Positions 36,294 through 47,889 of a stretch of 64,000 bases of DNA are shown one piece after another. The notes beneath the pieces are model-generated. The model had not been told where the DNA came from. It saw only the letters and a program-made list of their open reading frames with translations, and did no database searches. A program made the translations under genes and the position numbers. Source of the stretch: Calycina herbarum (Eukaryota; Ascomycota; Leotiomycetes; Helotiales; Pezizellaceae); the NCBI GenBank assembly GCA_001414485.1, contig LLEY01000115.1:1-64000 (forward strand), in the 5' to 3' direction. The stretch's first letter is position 1; every line of letters begins with the position of its first letter.

Positions 36294-36425
36294 CGAAGCT
36301 ATATACGCTTACTCTTACTTTAACCTTACTCTTTTTAAGATATCGTATAATAACTCTTAGTAACTACTATGAATCTTTCTTATACGATCTACGAAGCTAC
36401 TTAGATAATATATCTACTATAGTAC
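36294..36425. other. Short degraded segment between e0 and e4
   Basis: AT-rich DNA of unknown origin that continues at 43997 after e4. It probably belongs to an older unidentified element. Confidence 0.4.
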
Positions 36426-36708
36426 TGTAATAGAACCATTAGGAATTGATCGGAATGATCGGAATTAGAATTGCCGAGTCTACGTGCCAAATAGGATACG
36501 ATACGGATGTTGTTTCAGGATTTAGAATAGCTAGATAGCTCCGAACTTACTATTATCTGAACCTCTTGTAAATAGCTACCTCCTCTCTATCGGGAAAGAC
36601 TAATTTAGTCTTTTCCTTCGTATTAGAGCCTAGTATTTAGATATGTTATTCTATTGAACGCACTTCTATATACCTCTTTTGTAGTATTATCTGTTTTATA
36701 CTATTATA
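36426..36708 (+). repeat. 5' LTR of e4
   Basis: 283 bp, starting TGTAATAGAACC and ending CTATTATA (CCGTTACA in the partner). Differences from 43709-43991 are C/T or G/A throughout the parts I compared. Confidence 0.93.
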
Positions 36709-39700
36709 TTAAAAGACTAAATTCGACTCCGCCAGGGACGGCCTGTTATAATATCTCACTCAAGCGCGCCAGTGTACTTGCTTCGAATTCGATTCAGCCT
36801 AGATTCGGATTAGTATATCGATAACTTTAAATAGCTAGGTAATCAGAGACTACCTAGACAGCTAGTAACACCAGGGTTTGGTATCTAAACAGTTAGCTAG
36901 TAAAATCGTAGGCAGTTCTTATATCGATAAGAGTAGAATACGCTAAGTGTTCCTAAGACTTCTAATAACCCTCTCTGTATAGGGATTACTATATAAGATA
37001 TAGACAGTCGACGATATATAGTTACCTAGAAGGCTCCTGAATCTACCCCTTAACCCCCCTGAACAGTATACGATATACTAGAACAAGGAGAGACCCTAGG
37101 TCCCTCTAAAGCTCTGCTTAAGAGTATTAAGCAACCTACTAAGGAAACTAGTAAACCCCTCTCTAAAAGGTCTACAAACCGCACTTATATACCTAAAAAC
37201 AAAAGGTCCTAGAAAGGAAAGCAACCTGCTCGAAACCCTAAAGATAACTAAGACTTTTCTAATATAGACGAGATATAGGGCGTAGTATAAGGCTTAGAAG
37301 AAAAACTTTAAGATAATAAAAATCGGTTTATATAGTTGGAATCAATTATAAGCGAACTTAGGAATTAAATTAGAGACCCTTAACCTTAACGATCCTGATC
37401 CGAGAACGACCCTCCTTCCCTTCTAAGTCCTATACTAGACCTCTTTCACTTAAGGGATCCTGCCTCTAATACCTTCCCTCGACGGCAGACCACCCTACTC
37501 GACCCCGAAGGTAGTCCGAATCCTATCTAACCCGCGAAAAGCAAGATTATAGAAAAGATTAAACCCTTAGATAATAGTATATTACCTATATACCGACAAT
37601 AGAAGATATTAGTACGTAATAGACTACTAGTAAATGCCGATCATTATAATATAAGCCCGACTCGAAAGGCCCTTATATAGGGAACAACTACTAGACTTGC
37701 TAGGAACTACCTTAAGCCTAAATATAAGTCTAAATCGATTTATATTACTTTCTATAATTATTAAGATATAATTAAACTTTTAGATTTATATTTCTTAACC
37801 AGATACGAGACAGAGGATATATAGAACACGTTCTAGGCCTTATAGATAGGTAGAAAGGATTACGCTAGAGAAACGTTTACTAACTTTAGAGGTTGCTTTT
37901 CGAGTATAGCTATACTCGGAGAGATACTAGAGTTAGAACGGTTCTTCTATATATAGGAGAAGATTATACTATAGCTACGAAACTCAGCTGCTATACTTAA
38001 GAGACGTTAGAACCATAACTTCGTTGAAATAGTAGCAGATCTTCTAGCCCTAGATAAGGAAAAACGCTGAAATACTAAGTTATACATAGCTAATACGACC
38101 AAGCTAGTCAGTATAACTACTTCGGTTAAAAAGACTACCTTTTAACCCTTATTTAATATAATACCGAAACCCTCCCTACCTATATAAGAATCCTTCTCTA
38201 CCGTTTAGACCACTTCCTAAACTTACAAACCTACCTCGACTCTCGAACGCCAAAAGACTATAGATCGAGTCCTAGCTAGTACAACGTATTACTACTATAG
38301 TAAGCCTAGACATTACAAACCCGATTACCCTTAGCTACCTAGTATTAAAGAGATAGTCTAGGAAGTAGACGAAGATAACATACAAGTCCCTATAGAGTAC
38401 CCCGATTCAGTCCCGGATCAGAGAGAAAACGAGGCAGCCTAGGTAAAGACTCCTTCCTAGGCCTACGTAAATATAACCTATCAAACCTTAATCTTTCCAG
38501 CCTTATAAGAGGAAACTAATTCCTTATAGATATAACCCTTAGTATACACGGATATAGTATCAAGTTACAAGCTTTAATAGATATAAGAGTAAACGGTTTT
38601 CTATTCTTAAATCGACCTTTAGCTCTATAACTAGCCTAATTACTAGGATTACAGATTTAAAAACTACCCTACTTAGTATCTGTTCGTAGATACAATAGTA
38701 GCATTAAGAATAAGATAACACAGTTTATATAGCTACATCTAAACCTAGATAGACGTCGTATCTATAACTGCCCCTTTATCGTCCTAGATCTCGGATAATA
38801 AGACTTAATTATCAGAAACAAATAGTTAAAACACTTTAAAATTCTCCTTAACCCCGCTAGGAATCAACTCATTTAGCTAGCCGAAACCCTACCGACTCCC
38901 TACTTCGGAAAGGAGATCTTACTTTCTTTAACTTCTAGCCAGATCTAGAAGCCTTATTTAAATATATAGTCAGATACGAATCAAAGAGATCACGCTCTCT
39001 ATTAAGACGAAAAACAATAGAAGAGTAGTAAACTCTTAACTAAGTTATTACTATTATCTACGACTCTAACTCCTAACAATTCCACATCCGACTCTAGTCC
39101 GAATCCCCTCCAACCTATAAGTATAGCCTAGACGGATCAGACCACATACTTATTTATTAGTAAGTTAAGTACGAATACTTTACATTTTAATATAAAACGA
39201 CCTAATACTGAGTTCTTTATAACCAGTATCTACGAATTAGATCGGATTATTAAAGAGAAGTCAGCTCTACCTATAGACGACGCTAAGACTATAGATCTAA
39301 TACAGTCCCGACTCCCTAAATGTTATTCCTTATACTAAGATATATTCTTAAAGGCAGCCTCGAACAAACTTCCTCCTTACTATAAATATAATTACAAAAT
39401 CACCTTAAACAAACCACTTCCTACCTCTTACTTACTACTATATCGACAGTCAACCGTAGAGCTATAAGCGACGAAAGAGTACCTTATTAATAATTTAAAT
39501 AAAAGATTTATTATCAATAGTAATAGTCTTTTCACCTTACTAGTACTCTTCGTTAAAAAGCCTAATAGCGATAAGCTACGGTTCTATATCAATTATTAGA
39601 AGCTTAATACTCTTACCTAAAACGACCCCTACCCGATTCCTCGTATCAACGAACTCCTTTTAAGAATAAGAAAAGCTAAGATCTTTACTAAGTTAGATAT

Positions 39701-42464
39701 ACGACAAGCCTTCTACTATATCTAAATAGACCCTAACTTAGAAGAGATAACCACGTTTAAGACTAGGTATAGAATATACAAATACAAGGTCCTTCCTTTT
39801 AGACTCTATAATAGACCCGCTACCTACCAACGTTATATAAACGACGTCTTAATCAAATATCTAGATAACTTCTATATCGCTTACCTAGATAATATATTAA
39901 TTTATTTAGACAGTATCGAAGAACATAAGGAATAAGTTAGGAAAGTCCTAAATCAGCTCCGAGAAGCAGGACTCTAAGTAGATATTAAGAAAAGCGAATT
40001 CAGCGTTACCTAAGTCAAATATCTCAGTTATATATTAACTACGAAAGGACTCAAAGTAGACCCCGAGAAAGTAGAACCTCTACATAACTAGGCCTAACCT
40101 AGCACCGTAACAGGTATAAAGTCCTACCTAGGCTTTTATGGTTTCTATAGACAATTTATTAAGAACTTCGACAAAATCGTAAAACCTCTAACTACTATAA
40201 CACGCCCTTTAGAGCCGTTTTAGTAGACACCCGAATACGAGAAAGCCTTTAAAGAATTACAGACCCAGCTACTCTTAGTTCAAGCTTTATATTACTTCGA
40301 CCCCGAACTTAATATAAAGCTAGAGACAGACTCTTCTAATAGAGTAATAGCAGGTGTATTCTCCTAATAACATAGTAATCAGTAGTATCCTATAGGTTTT
40401 TACTCCTACATCCTAGTCAGCTATAAAGCGAATTAGGAAATCTACGACAAGGAATTGTTTATAATCATCGAAGTGTTTAAGAAGTAGAGGCTTAAACTTA
40501 TATTATGTCAGAGCCGTATCGACGTATACTTAGACCATAGATCCTTAGAATACTTTATAACAACTAAGCTGCTTATAGCTAAGTAAGTACAATAGATGGA
40601 ATTCCTATCCGACTTTAATTTCTAGATCCGATTCACGTCTAGAATAGCAAATCAAAAGGCGGATATCCTAACCAGATATAAGTAAGATATTAAAATATAA
40701 GATTAAGTCAAGTTAGACAGCCGCTTACGTACCCTTTTCAAACCTGTTAGGTTAGACCCCCGAATTAACACTAACCTTACTTAGACCTTTTTATAAAAAT
40801 AAGCAACATCTATTAGTACAATTTAGCTAGATATTATATCAAAATCTAGGTCAGACCTAATTTAGAGGCTAAAGACAGATAATATACAATCCTTCTAGAA
40901 AGAGCGTAGCTAGCTTAAGAACAGTTATACTATCTCGCTAGACAATTTACTCCTATTTAAAGGACGGCTTTATATCTAAAGAAATACTAAACTCTATATA
41001 AATCTGATCCAAGAAGTCTATAACTAAGTATCTAGTACTCACCTAAGTGCTCGAAAGACATACTAGTTATTAGCTCCTGCCTACTACTAGATCGGTATAG
41101 GTTTAGACTATAAAGTATACGTAGCTAACTACCGAGCGTATAGATACTCTCATCCTTAATAGATTAAATAGTAAGGGTTTCTTTACCTACTACTAGTTCC
41201 TAATTACCTAATATAGCATTTATATATAGATTTTAAGTCCTTTCTAAAAGACAAACACAGATATAACGCTATACTAGTATTCATCGACCGCCTTAGGAAG
41301 GACTTAGTATCTATTCCCTACTATTCTATAACCAATACTAGAGGATTAGCTTAACTTTTTATATAATAGATCTATTGTTTTAGACACTATCCTAAATCGA
41401 TTACGTTTAATAGAGGACCTTAATTCGTCTTAGCTTTTTAGACGGAATTCTGTCGTATTATCGGTGTTAAGCTTAAACTCTCTATAGCTTACTATAAATA
41501 AACAAATAGTTAGATAGAGATTATAAACCAATATATCGATTAGAGGCTAAGGCTTTTCGTAACCTACTACTAGGATAATTAGAGCGAGTTAATCCCTCTA
41601 ATAGACCGAGTATAAATGACCCTTCTATACTCTTTAATTAGTATAACCCCTTATCAGCTTAAGTTCGGACTCGATTCGAGAACCTTATAGGACTAGAATA
41701 CCCTAAAGACTTCTATTCCCTAGGAACGATTAAATTATAATAAGATAGTCAAAATAGCCTGATATATATACTCGGCCTAGAATATAGCTAAAGATAACAT
41801 AACCAAAGCTTAGTAGAGAATATAAGATAGTACGAATTAACACCGAAGAGCTATTAACTAGGATGTTAGTAATAAAGTCTACTTATTAATAAGAAACCTT
41901 AAGATAAATCGACCTAGCTAAAAGCTAGCTAAGCAGTAGATAGGACCTTTTAAGATACTAGAACGTATAGGACACTCTTATAAGTTAAAGCTCCTAGAAG
42001 GATTATTAATTTATAACGTTTTTACTACGGACGTACTGTCTAAGGACCCGAATACCCCTCTAACTAGATAGGAAGCCCTAGAGCTACCCCTAGAGATTAT
42101 TCAAGGTATATAAGAATAGGAAGTTTAAGAGATTCTTACTAGTAGACTTTTTAAGAGACAACTATAGTATTAAGTAAAATAGGTTAGCTACGATTTAGAC
42201 CCTACTTAGTATCCTATCGACAATTTTCAAGGTTTACTATATCGATTAAAAGACTTCTATGTTAAATACCTAGAGTAACCGAGACTACCCCGACTCCTCT
42301 CTAAATAGATATATATATAGGAAATAGATAAGGATAAGTAAAGAGTTTATTATTTAACTAAACAACTCTTAATAGTATCTACTAATCCTAGTCACCCCTA
42401 AGTAACTCAAAATCGATAAAGTAGAAGAATAAGAAGACAACACCGAGTCGCTACTAAACAGGAT

Positions 42465-43199
42465 CTAAAGCTTAACCTCCTCCTCCACCCCAGCTGCCCC
42501 GTCAGCCAGCTGTGTAGTAACAGCCTTAGCCTCCTCATCATCCTCGTCCTTATAATCCTCCTCCTCGCCATTCTCCCTACTAAAAGGGACTCGAACCGGC
42601 TTATCCCTAGGAACCCCCTCCACCTCCACGTACTTACACTTCTTACTCTGACAACCACCGGCGACCCGCAAGCTCTTCAGATAGGCTTCGAAGAGGTCCC
42701 GAATCTAGACCTACACGGCATTACCGGCCTATTAGAATGTTAGTCTAAAATCACCTCCGTAACCGCACCGACCAAGGGAGGAATACTTACAGTAACCTCG
42801 ACGCGAAGCGCCCGAGTCTCCTCGAGGAGCGAGTACTACAACTCCGTTATAGTCTTAGGTACCTCTATAGCAGCAACGACTATGATCTTGTTAATAGCCT
42901 TAGCAGCCTTCTTAATCGTAACCGGGCTTTCCAAGAGCTATAAGATAATAAACTCCTTCTCTATAAACCAGGGCAACTATAATAGTTAGTATAGGTTTAG
43001 ACTTAGTTTAGACTTAAGACTGCTTACTAGGACATAAACGGCGTTCTACCTAACGTAATACTCGCACTTCTTAGATATATCTTTTGCGAAGACACACTCG
43101 TACTCCCCGTCTCTAGCTTTTGCCCGAAAGCACTGAACATAGTAGACGCGGTAGGCATCCAGAAGAGCACCAGCAAGGCAAGGAAGAGGTATTGTACTA
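42465..43199 (-). pseudogene. Antisense Cys-rich reading frame of e4 with a putative intron
   Basis: This lies opposite to e4 gag-pol, between the chromodomain and the polypurine tract. The frame is readable from about 43199. Cys/Tyr codons between 43141 and 43034 have spacing C-x2-C-x11-C-x9-C-x2-C-x6-C. A helical Lys/Glu/Leu stretch follows. A putative intron 42790-42711 (80 nt) has a GTAAGT donor, a CTAAC branch-like site about 28 nt before the end and a TAG acceptor. Joining it keeps the frame into an acidic C-terminal region (GEEEDYKDEDDEEAKAV) ending at 42465. The five or so in-frame stops before the intron are TAG or TAA. Composition is close to that of normal host genes. Confidence 0.6.
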
Positions 43200-43696
43200 T
43201 ATAAACTAATTAGTACTCTAAATCAGCCCCGACTCTAAAGGTAAAGACTTACGTTGTAGTTATATATATGTATATGTTATATGTTTATATATCTAAAGAC
43301 GTTAGTATAGGAAGATATACCTAATTAGAGGGTATTCTTACGATTTGATTTATTGTTGTTTATTAGAAAGGAAAGAGGAAAAGAAATCAGAATCGAGGGC
43401 GAGTTAGCTACTAATATACAACTGACAACAATAGCTAGCGTATTATAATTGTTGTTTATTACTATTATCATAAACAGCAATAGCAAATAAACCGTAAATA
43501 CTACTACAGCCTACCGACTCCCACCTAATAGCTAATTAGATCTCCTCCTTTCGTTTATTGCTATTATTATATAAAAGACGACTAATAAACCACGATTTAA
43601 ACTATAAACGACAATACTACCGCCTACAAACACCGCCCACCGATATTATACCGATACCGCACCGACAATACAAAGCCTCGAGGACGAGTCTTTTTC

Positions 43697-43708
43697 AAGG
43701 AGAGGGGA
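43697..43708 (+). promoter_or_regulatory. Polypurine tract of e4
   Basis: An AAGGAGAGGGGA purine run lies directly before the 3' LTR, the usual plus-strand primer of LTR elements. Confidence 0.8.
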
Positions 43709-43991
43709 TGTAATAGAACCATCAGGAATTAATCGGAATAATCGGAATTAGAATTGCCGAGTCTACGTACCGAATAGGATACGATACAGATGTTATTTCA
43801 GGATTTAGAATAGCCAGATAGCTCCAGACTTACTATTGTCCGAACCTCTTATAAATAGCTGCCTCCTCTCTATCGAGAAAGACCAATTTAGTCTTTTCCT
43901 TCGTATCAGAGCCTAGTATTCGGATATGTCATTCTATCGAACGCACTTCCATATGCCTCTTTTGTAGTATTATCCGTTTCGTGCCGTTACA
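43709..43991 (+). repeat. 3' LTR of e4
   Basis: 283-bp partner of 36426-36708. This copy keeps more C and G (for example CCGTTTCGTGCCGTTACA at its end), so it is closer to the original. Confidence 0.93.
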
Positions 43992-43996
43992 AGTAC

Positions 43997-44470
43997 GACA
44001 GCGGAAGCGATTTTAGTCTAATAGAGTTCTTCGAGAGCGATATACCGAAGTATACTAAGTTATAGTTCTGAAAACGTATCTTAGGCTCTGCTTTAGATAT
44101 ATAGAGAGTAAAGACTAAAGAGTAGAAATAGAAAGACGTAGATATAGAAGAAAAGAATAAGGATTAAAACACTTTACTATTTAGTATTATAATATCGTTA
44201 TAATACGTTTATATACTTTATAAATAACGAATTAGAGAACTATATTATAAGCTATCTATTACGCTTACTAGCTTAGTTAAAACATAATACTATAAGATAT
44301 TATATAGTATAATAAAGAAAGTATAAGTTCTTAGTTTTTAGAGAATAATACTAGGTTTACTTATACTATATAATATATACGATACTAGAGTAGGATTTAA
44401 GCGACTACATAGTATATTATATTACTAATACTTCCTATTCGTTACTATATTAAGCTTAGATCTAGTAGCT
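43997..44470 (+). mobile_element. Unidentified degraded transposon remnant
   Basis: AT-rich sequence with coding-like plus-strand blocks (Lys/Arg/Glu-rich, then Leu-rich) broken by TAG/TAA. It is split from 36294-36425 by e4. The island ends sharply near 44470, where normal composition returns. I do not recognise the family. Confidence 0.4.
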
Positions 44471-44670
44471 GGGAATCGTAATAGTTCCCGACATCAGCTC
44501 TATATAGAACAATAACACGTGACATCATACGTGAAGCCCGGGCCATGCCGAGCGACAATGCAGGTTCAGCCGAGAAATATAGGTCCGAAATAAAGCTGCA
44601 GACAGTTCCCGATTTCGAACTCTACTGTAATTTTCTTTCTCTTTCTTCATATTCAACTTGCTTCAAAAAA

Positions 44671-44802
44671 ATGCACATGCTTAAATCTGTAGCATTATTG
44701 TTACTTGGAATAGCCACCTCCTTTGGGCAACAAAACCTAGTTTCAAAATGTGAAAACAGAGAGCTCACAGCTCTGGATGGATTATTCGGAGGAATAGAGT
44801 GA
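44671..44802 (+). pseudogene. Possible truncated secreted-protein start
   Basis: A 43-residue frame begins MHMLKSVALLLLGIATSFG, a good signal peptide, and ends after ALDGLFGGIE at TGA. An upstream in-frame ATG (44545) would give 85 aa. It lies just at the edge of the transposon island, so it may be the 5' stump of a secreted-protein gene cut by rearrangement, or a very small secreted protein. No splice continuation was found. Confidence 0.3.
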
Positions 44803-44960
44803 AGCGCCGAGCGTATTTTTCGTGTCGTTTGGGTTGTAGACAGCGGAGGTGGTAAAAGTAAAAATGCTGCTTATATTCTCTAGTTGCCCGAATTCATATT
44901 CGTGAACTAGACAGTTGTAGCTCCTGACAAATGAGCGTAAGTCACAAAATAATACATATA

Positions 44961-45988
44961 TCACGAAAAGACAATTCCCCCATCAACTACAATGTTTTGC
45001 CCCGTCACGAACGCCGAGTCATGTCCGCAGAGAAATCCACCAACAACCTTAGCAACGTCATCCGGCACGCTCACTCTTCCCATAGCCGTTAATTCCGTAA
45101 CGAACTTCTGCACCGTCTCGCCCTTCGCACGACCTTGCATGTCGCCCAACTTCTCGTCGATGTCTTCCCACATATGCGTTCCGACAATGCCTGGCGCATA
45201 GCAGTTGACGTTAATCTTATGCGGGGCCATCTCGATTGCAAAGGCTTGCGTAAGGCCACGGACGGCCCACTTGGATGCGCAATAGTGTGCTAACAGTGGG
45301 AATGGCTTATAGGCAGCAATTGAGGAAGCAGCTAGGAGCTTGTAGCCAGAGCTTCCCTCAGGGACGGGACCTTGTGCAATCATCTGTCGTGCAGCGTGGG
45401 TGTAGCAATTCCAGACACCAGTGAAGTTTACATTCATTATCTGCGCGACCTCCTTGTCTGATAAGTCAAGTGCAGCGCCAACACCATGAATGCCTGCATT
45501 TGCGATCATAACTGTCAAGGGACCGAGTGTGCTTGCTGACTCCTCCACCATGGCCTTTACTTCCTCAGACGAACTCACATCTGCAACGATTCCTGTGGAT
45601 GTGCCCCTGCCATAGGTCTCGTTCAGCTCTGCAACCAAAGTGTCCATACAAGGTTTGTTGGCTGCAATATCATTGATTGCCACGGCGTAGCCTTCTAGTG
45701 CTAAACGTCGAGCAATTGCTTCACCACTAGAGAATTCCGCATTAGCGTCAGATTCAATACGCATCTCCTTCAAGGATCGGTGATTGGGACAGGAAGCGCG
45801 CTCACATACATTCCACGACTTGAGCCAGTCACGATTGCGGTTCTCTTCTGGTCCCGTTTCGCTGCTTCAACGCTGAAACAGCGACGAGTTCTAGAATGCG
45901 CAAAAGGTTGTACTCGTGTTATACGTGGTGCCCAGCACTTGGTGAGGACGGAAAGCGACATGTGCATTGGCCTGCAGCGAAACTCCAT
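44961..45988 (-). CDS. Short-chain dehydrogenase/reductase (butanediol/diacetyl-reductase-like)
   Basis: Two exons (45988-45810 and 45726-44961, 83-nt intron) give 314 aa. Splicing restores the nucleotide-binding motif TGSSRGIG, which neither exon holds alone, so the model is firm. Then come an NAG motif (IANAGI), the active-site Ser region (LAASS) and the YxxxK motif (YCASK) of classical NAD(P)H reductases. Near the end is VTGQNIVVDGG, typical of the ketoacyl-reductase/butanediol dehydrogenase branch. The first about 45 residues are Arg-rich and lack acids except Glu2, so a mitochondrial presequence is possible. The gene is divergent from a butanediol-dehydrogenase-like gene 706 bp away, suggesting shared control and related substrates (acetoin, diacetyl or another hydroxy-ketone). 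Confidence 0.92.
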
Positions 45989-46694
45989 ACTGAGGTATAA
46001 TATATGGGGTAACCTTCGAGAGAGAGAAATCGCGACTACACAAATCGGTAGAAGCTAGAAAGTTTGACTGTGACTATGGTTATGTTTACGAGTAAAGGGA
46101 GTGAGAGTGGTCGAGAGGCAAGTACGTGCATTACAGGAGCTTTATATCCAGCACCCAAGGTTGATAAAGAGGAATGTAGATCGATCGATGCATCCAGAGC
46201 GCTATTCAAACCACTCCCTTGGTGTTCCTGCCCGTCCCCTACTAATTACTTCCTCACTGCTGTGCCAATACCCGACCGACGGCAATAAGAGTGTGGCGTA
46301 ACCCCTCTCCTCCTAAACGGCCAGAATACCCGGCCCCCCATAAAGCAGCCTCGCTGCCTGACAAGGGCGATTCCATAACCCCATCTTTTCACATCCGTAG
46401 CTCATCCGGTAATCGTTCGGTAGTGGCAAAGCGAAGTGGGTGAGAAGTGGAGCCGAACGATTAACTCATCCTACAGCATCCCACTTACCCATAATGACCC
46501 CCCGATAACACCGACATCCACAAAACAAATGAGAGTGAAAGCTGGGGTTCTACCTTCGCCTAGCCATCCCAACTGCGTGAGTATTTCTTCTCGAACGTGG
46601 ATGCCATGTCACGGCCGATTAACATTTCAACTTTGTCTTAGCCCAAACCGATATTTCTTCTTCACCAACTTCACCAAAACGCAAATCACTAATT
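45989..46694. promoter_or_regulatory. Shared intergenic region of the divergent SDR/ADH pair
   Basis: 706 bp between two divergent start codons, with no gene of its own. It includes a GC-rich inverted CGGCC/GGCCG block near 46318-46340 that could bind a Zn2Cys6 regulator. Co-regulation is inference from the layout. Confidence 0.4.
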
Positions 46695-47889
46695 ATGGCA
46701 GACATCCAAGCACTACGTTTCCATGCCAAGACCGATGTCAGGGTTGAGAATGTAGCCGCACAGTCAGTCTGATTCTCTATCGTCGACTGGGAACACATCA
46801 ATCACACAGGAGTCCAGCTGACCATGAACAAACAGGGCGTGTGGAAATGATGAAGTCCGAGTCAAGATTGCCTTCTGTGGTATCTGTGGCTCTGATATCC
46901 ACGAGTATCTCGGTGGTCCAATCTTCCCTCCTCAGGCAGGCCACAAGAACCCTTACACTGGTGCTGAGTTGCCAGTGATCATGGGTCACGAGATGTCCGG
47001 CACCATTGTCGAACTGGGCTCCAATATCAAGCAGCTCAAAGTCGGCCAGAACGTGGCCATCAACCCATCAATGGACGATAGGCACCATGGCAAGGAGTTG
47101 TGTGGAATCTGTGTGTCAGGACGACCCAACATCTGCAAGAGTTGGGCCTGTTACGGTCTCAGCGCTCATGGTGGGGGTTTTGCTGATGAGATCGTCGTCA
47201 AGGCTTTCAGCTGCATACCCGTTCCTGAGGGCATATCGCTCAAGGTTGCAGCACTGGCCGAGCCTTTGGCTGTAGCATCCCACATGATTCGAACTTCTGG
47301 ATTCCAAAAGGGCCATGATGTGGCTGTTCTCGGTGCAGGTCCGATAGGACTTGCGCTTCTGCTCCTGTTGAAGTATCGAGGCGCAAGGAAAACAATCATG
47401 AGTGAAGTGGCCGAATCAAGGTCCCGTCAAGCAGAGAAATTTGGAGCCGACAAAGTGGTCAATCCGCTCGCGAAGTCGCCAACTGGGGACAGCTCGAATC
47501 CAGTTGTCGTCGCTGTGCACGACATGATGGGGGATGGCGCAGACATTGTCTTCGATGCTACTGGTATGCAATCAACTTTCGACACTGCACTAGAGGCGGT
47601 CAAACCGGGAGGCGTTGTGTTCAATGTAGCAATCCACGAAAAGCCCCTTCTCATCAACCCCAACAGCTTCTCGTTCAAGGAGGTCAAGCTTACGGGAGGT
47701 ATCTGCTACACCAACGAGGACTTTGTAGATGTCATTGAAGCGCTTGCAAGCGGGAACTTACCTGCTGAGGATATGATAACTTCCATCGTACCTCTCGAGG
47801 AAGTTGTCAAAGGCGGCTTCTTGGAGCTCATCAACAACAGGGCAGCGCATATAAAGATTCTCATCCAGCCGACTGCCTCTAAACTTTAA
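46695..47889 (+). CDS. Zinc-containing alcohol dehydrogenase, (R,R)-butanediol dehydrogenase-like
   Basis: Two exons (46695-46762 and 46836-47889; 73-nt intron with GTCAGT donor) give 373 aa, normal for this family. The catalytic-zinc site is visible as FCGICGSDIHEY and GHEMSG. The structural-zinc Cys lie in LCGICVSGRPNIC and WACYG, and the Rossmann motif is VLGAGPIGLALL. These features match medium-chain dehydrogenases of the Bdh1 group, which interconvert 2,3-butanediol and acetoin with NAD; related polyol dehydrogenases cannot be excluded. Splicing joins the start to CGNDEVRVKIAFCGICG, as the family requires. The product is likely cytosolic, with no targeting signal. Confidence 0.94.

Larger units (their letters stand above)
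36426..43991 (+). mobile_element. Complete Ty3/gypsy chromovirus e4 with 283-bp LTRs
   Basis: The LTRs are 36426-36708 and 43709-43991 and the target duplication is AGTAC (36421-36425 and 43992-43996). Plus-strand remains: gag about 37.0-38.4 kb with a CCHC knuckle near 38285-38335, protease 38.5-38.9 kb, reverse transcriptase 39.4-40.1 kb (AYLDNILIY box near 39880), RNase H 40.2-40.7 kb, integrase 41.0-41.9 kb and a chromodomain near 42110-42290. Stops are TAG/TAA at Gln/Trp-type positions. RIP damage is milder than in e0-e2, so e4 is probably younger or had fewer RIP cycles. It belongs to a different family from e0-e2. Confidence 0.93.

Noticed and set aside
16216..44470. CRISPR-like or centromeric satellite explanation of the AT-rich block
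   Set aside because: There are no regular spacers or tandem satellites; the block is explained by RIPped transposons with LTRs, TIRs and target duplications.
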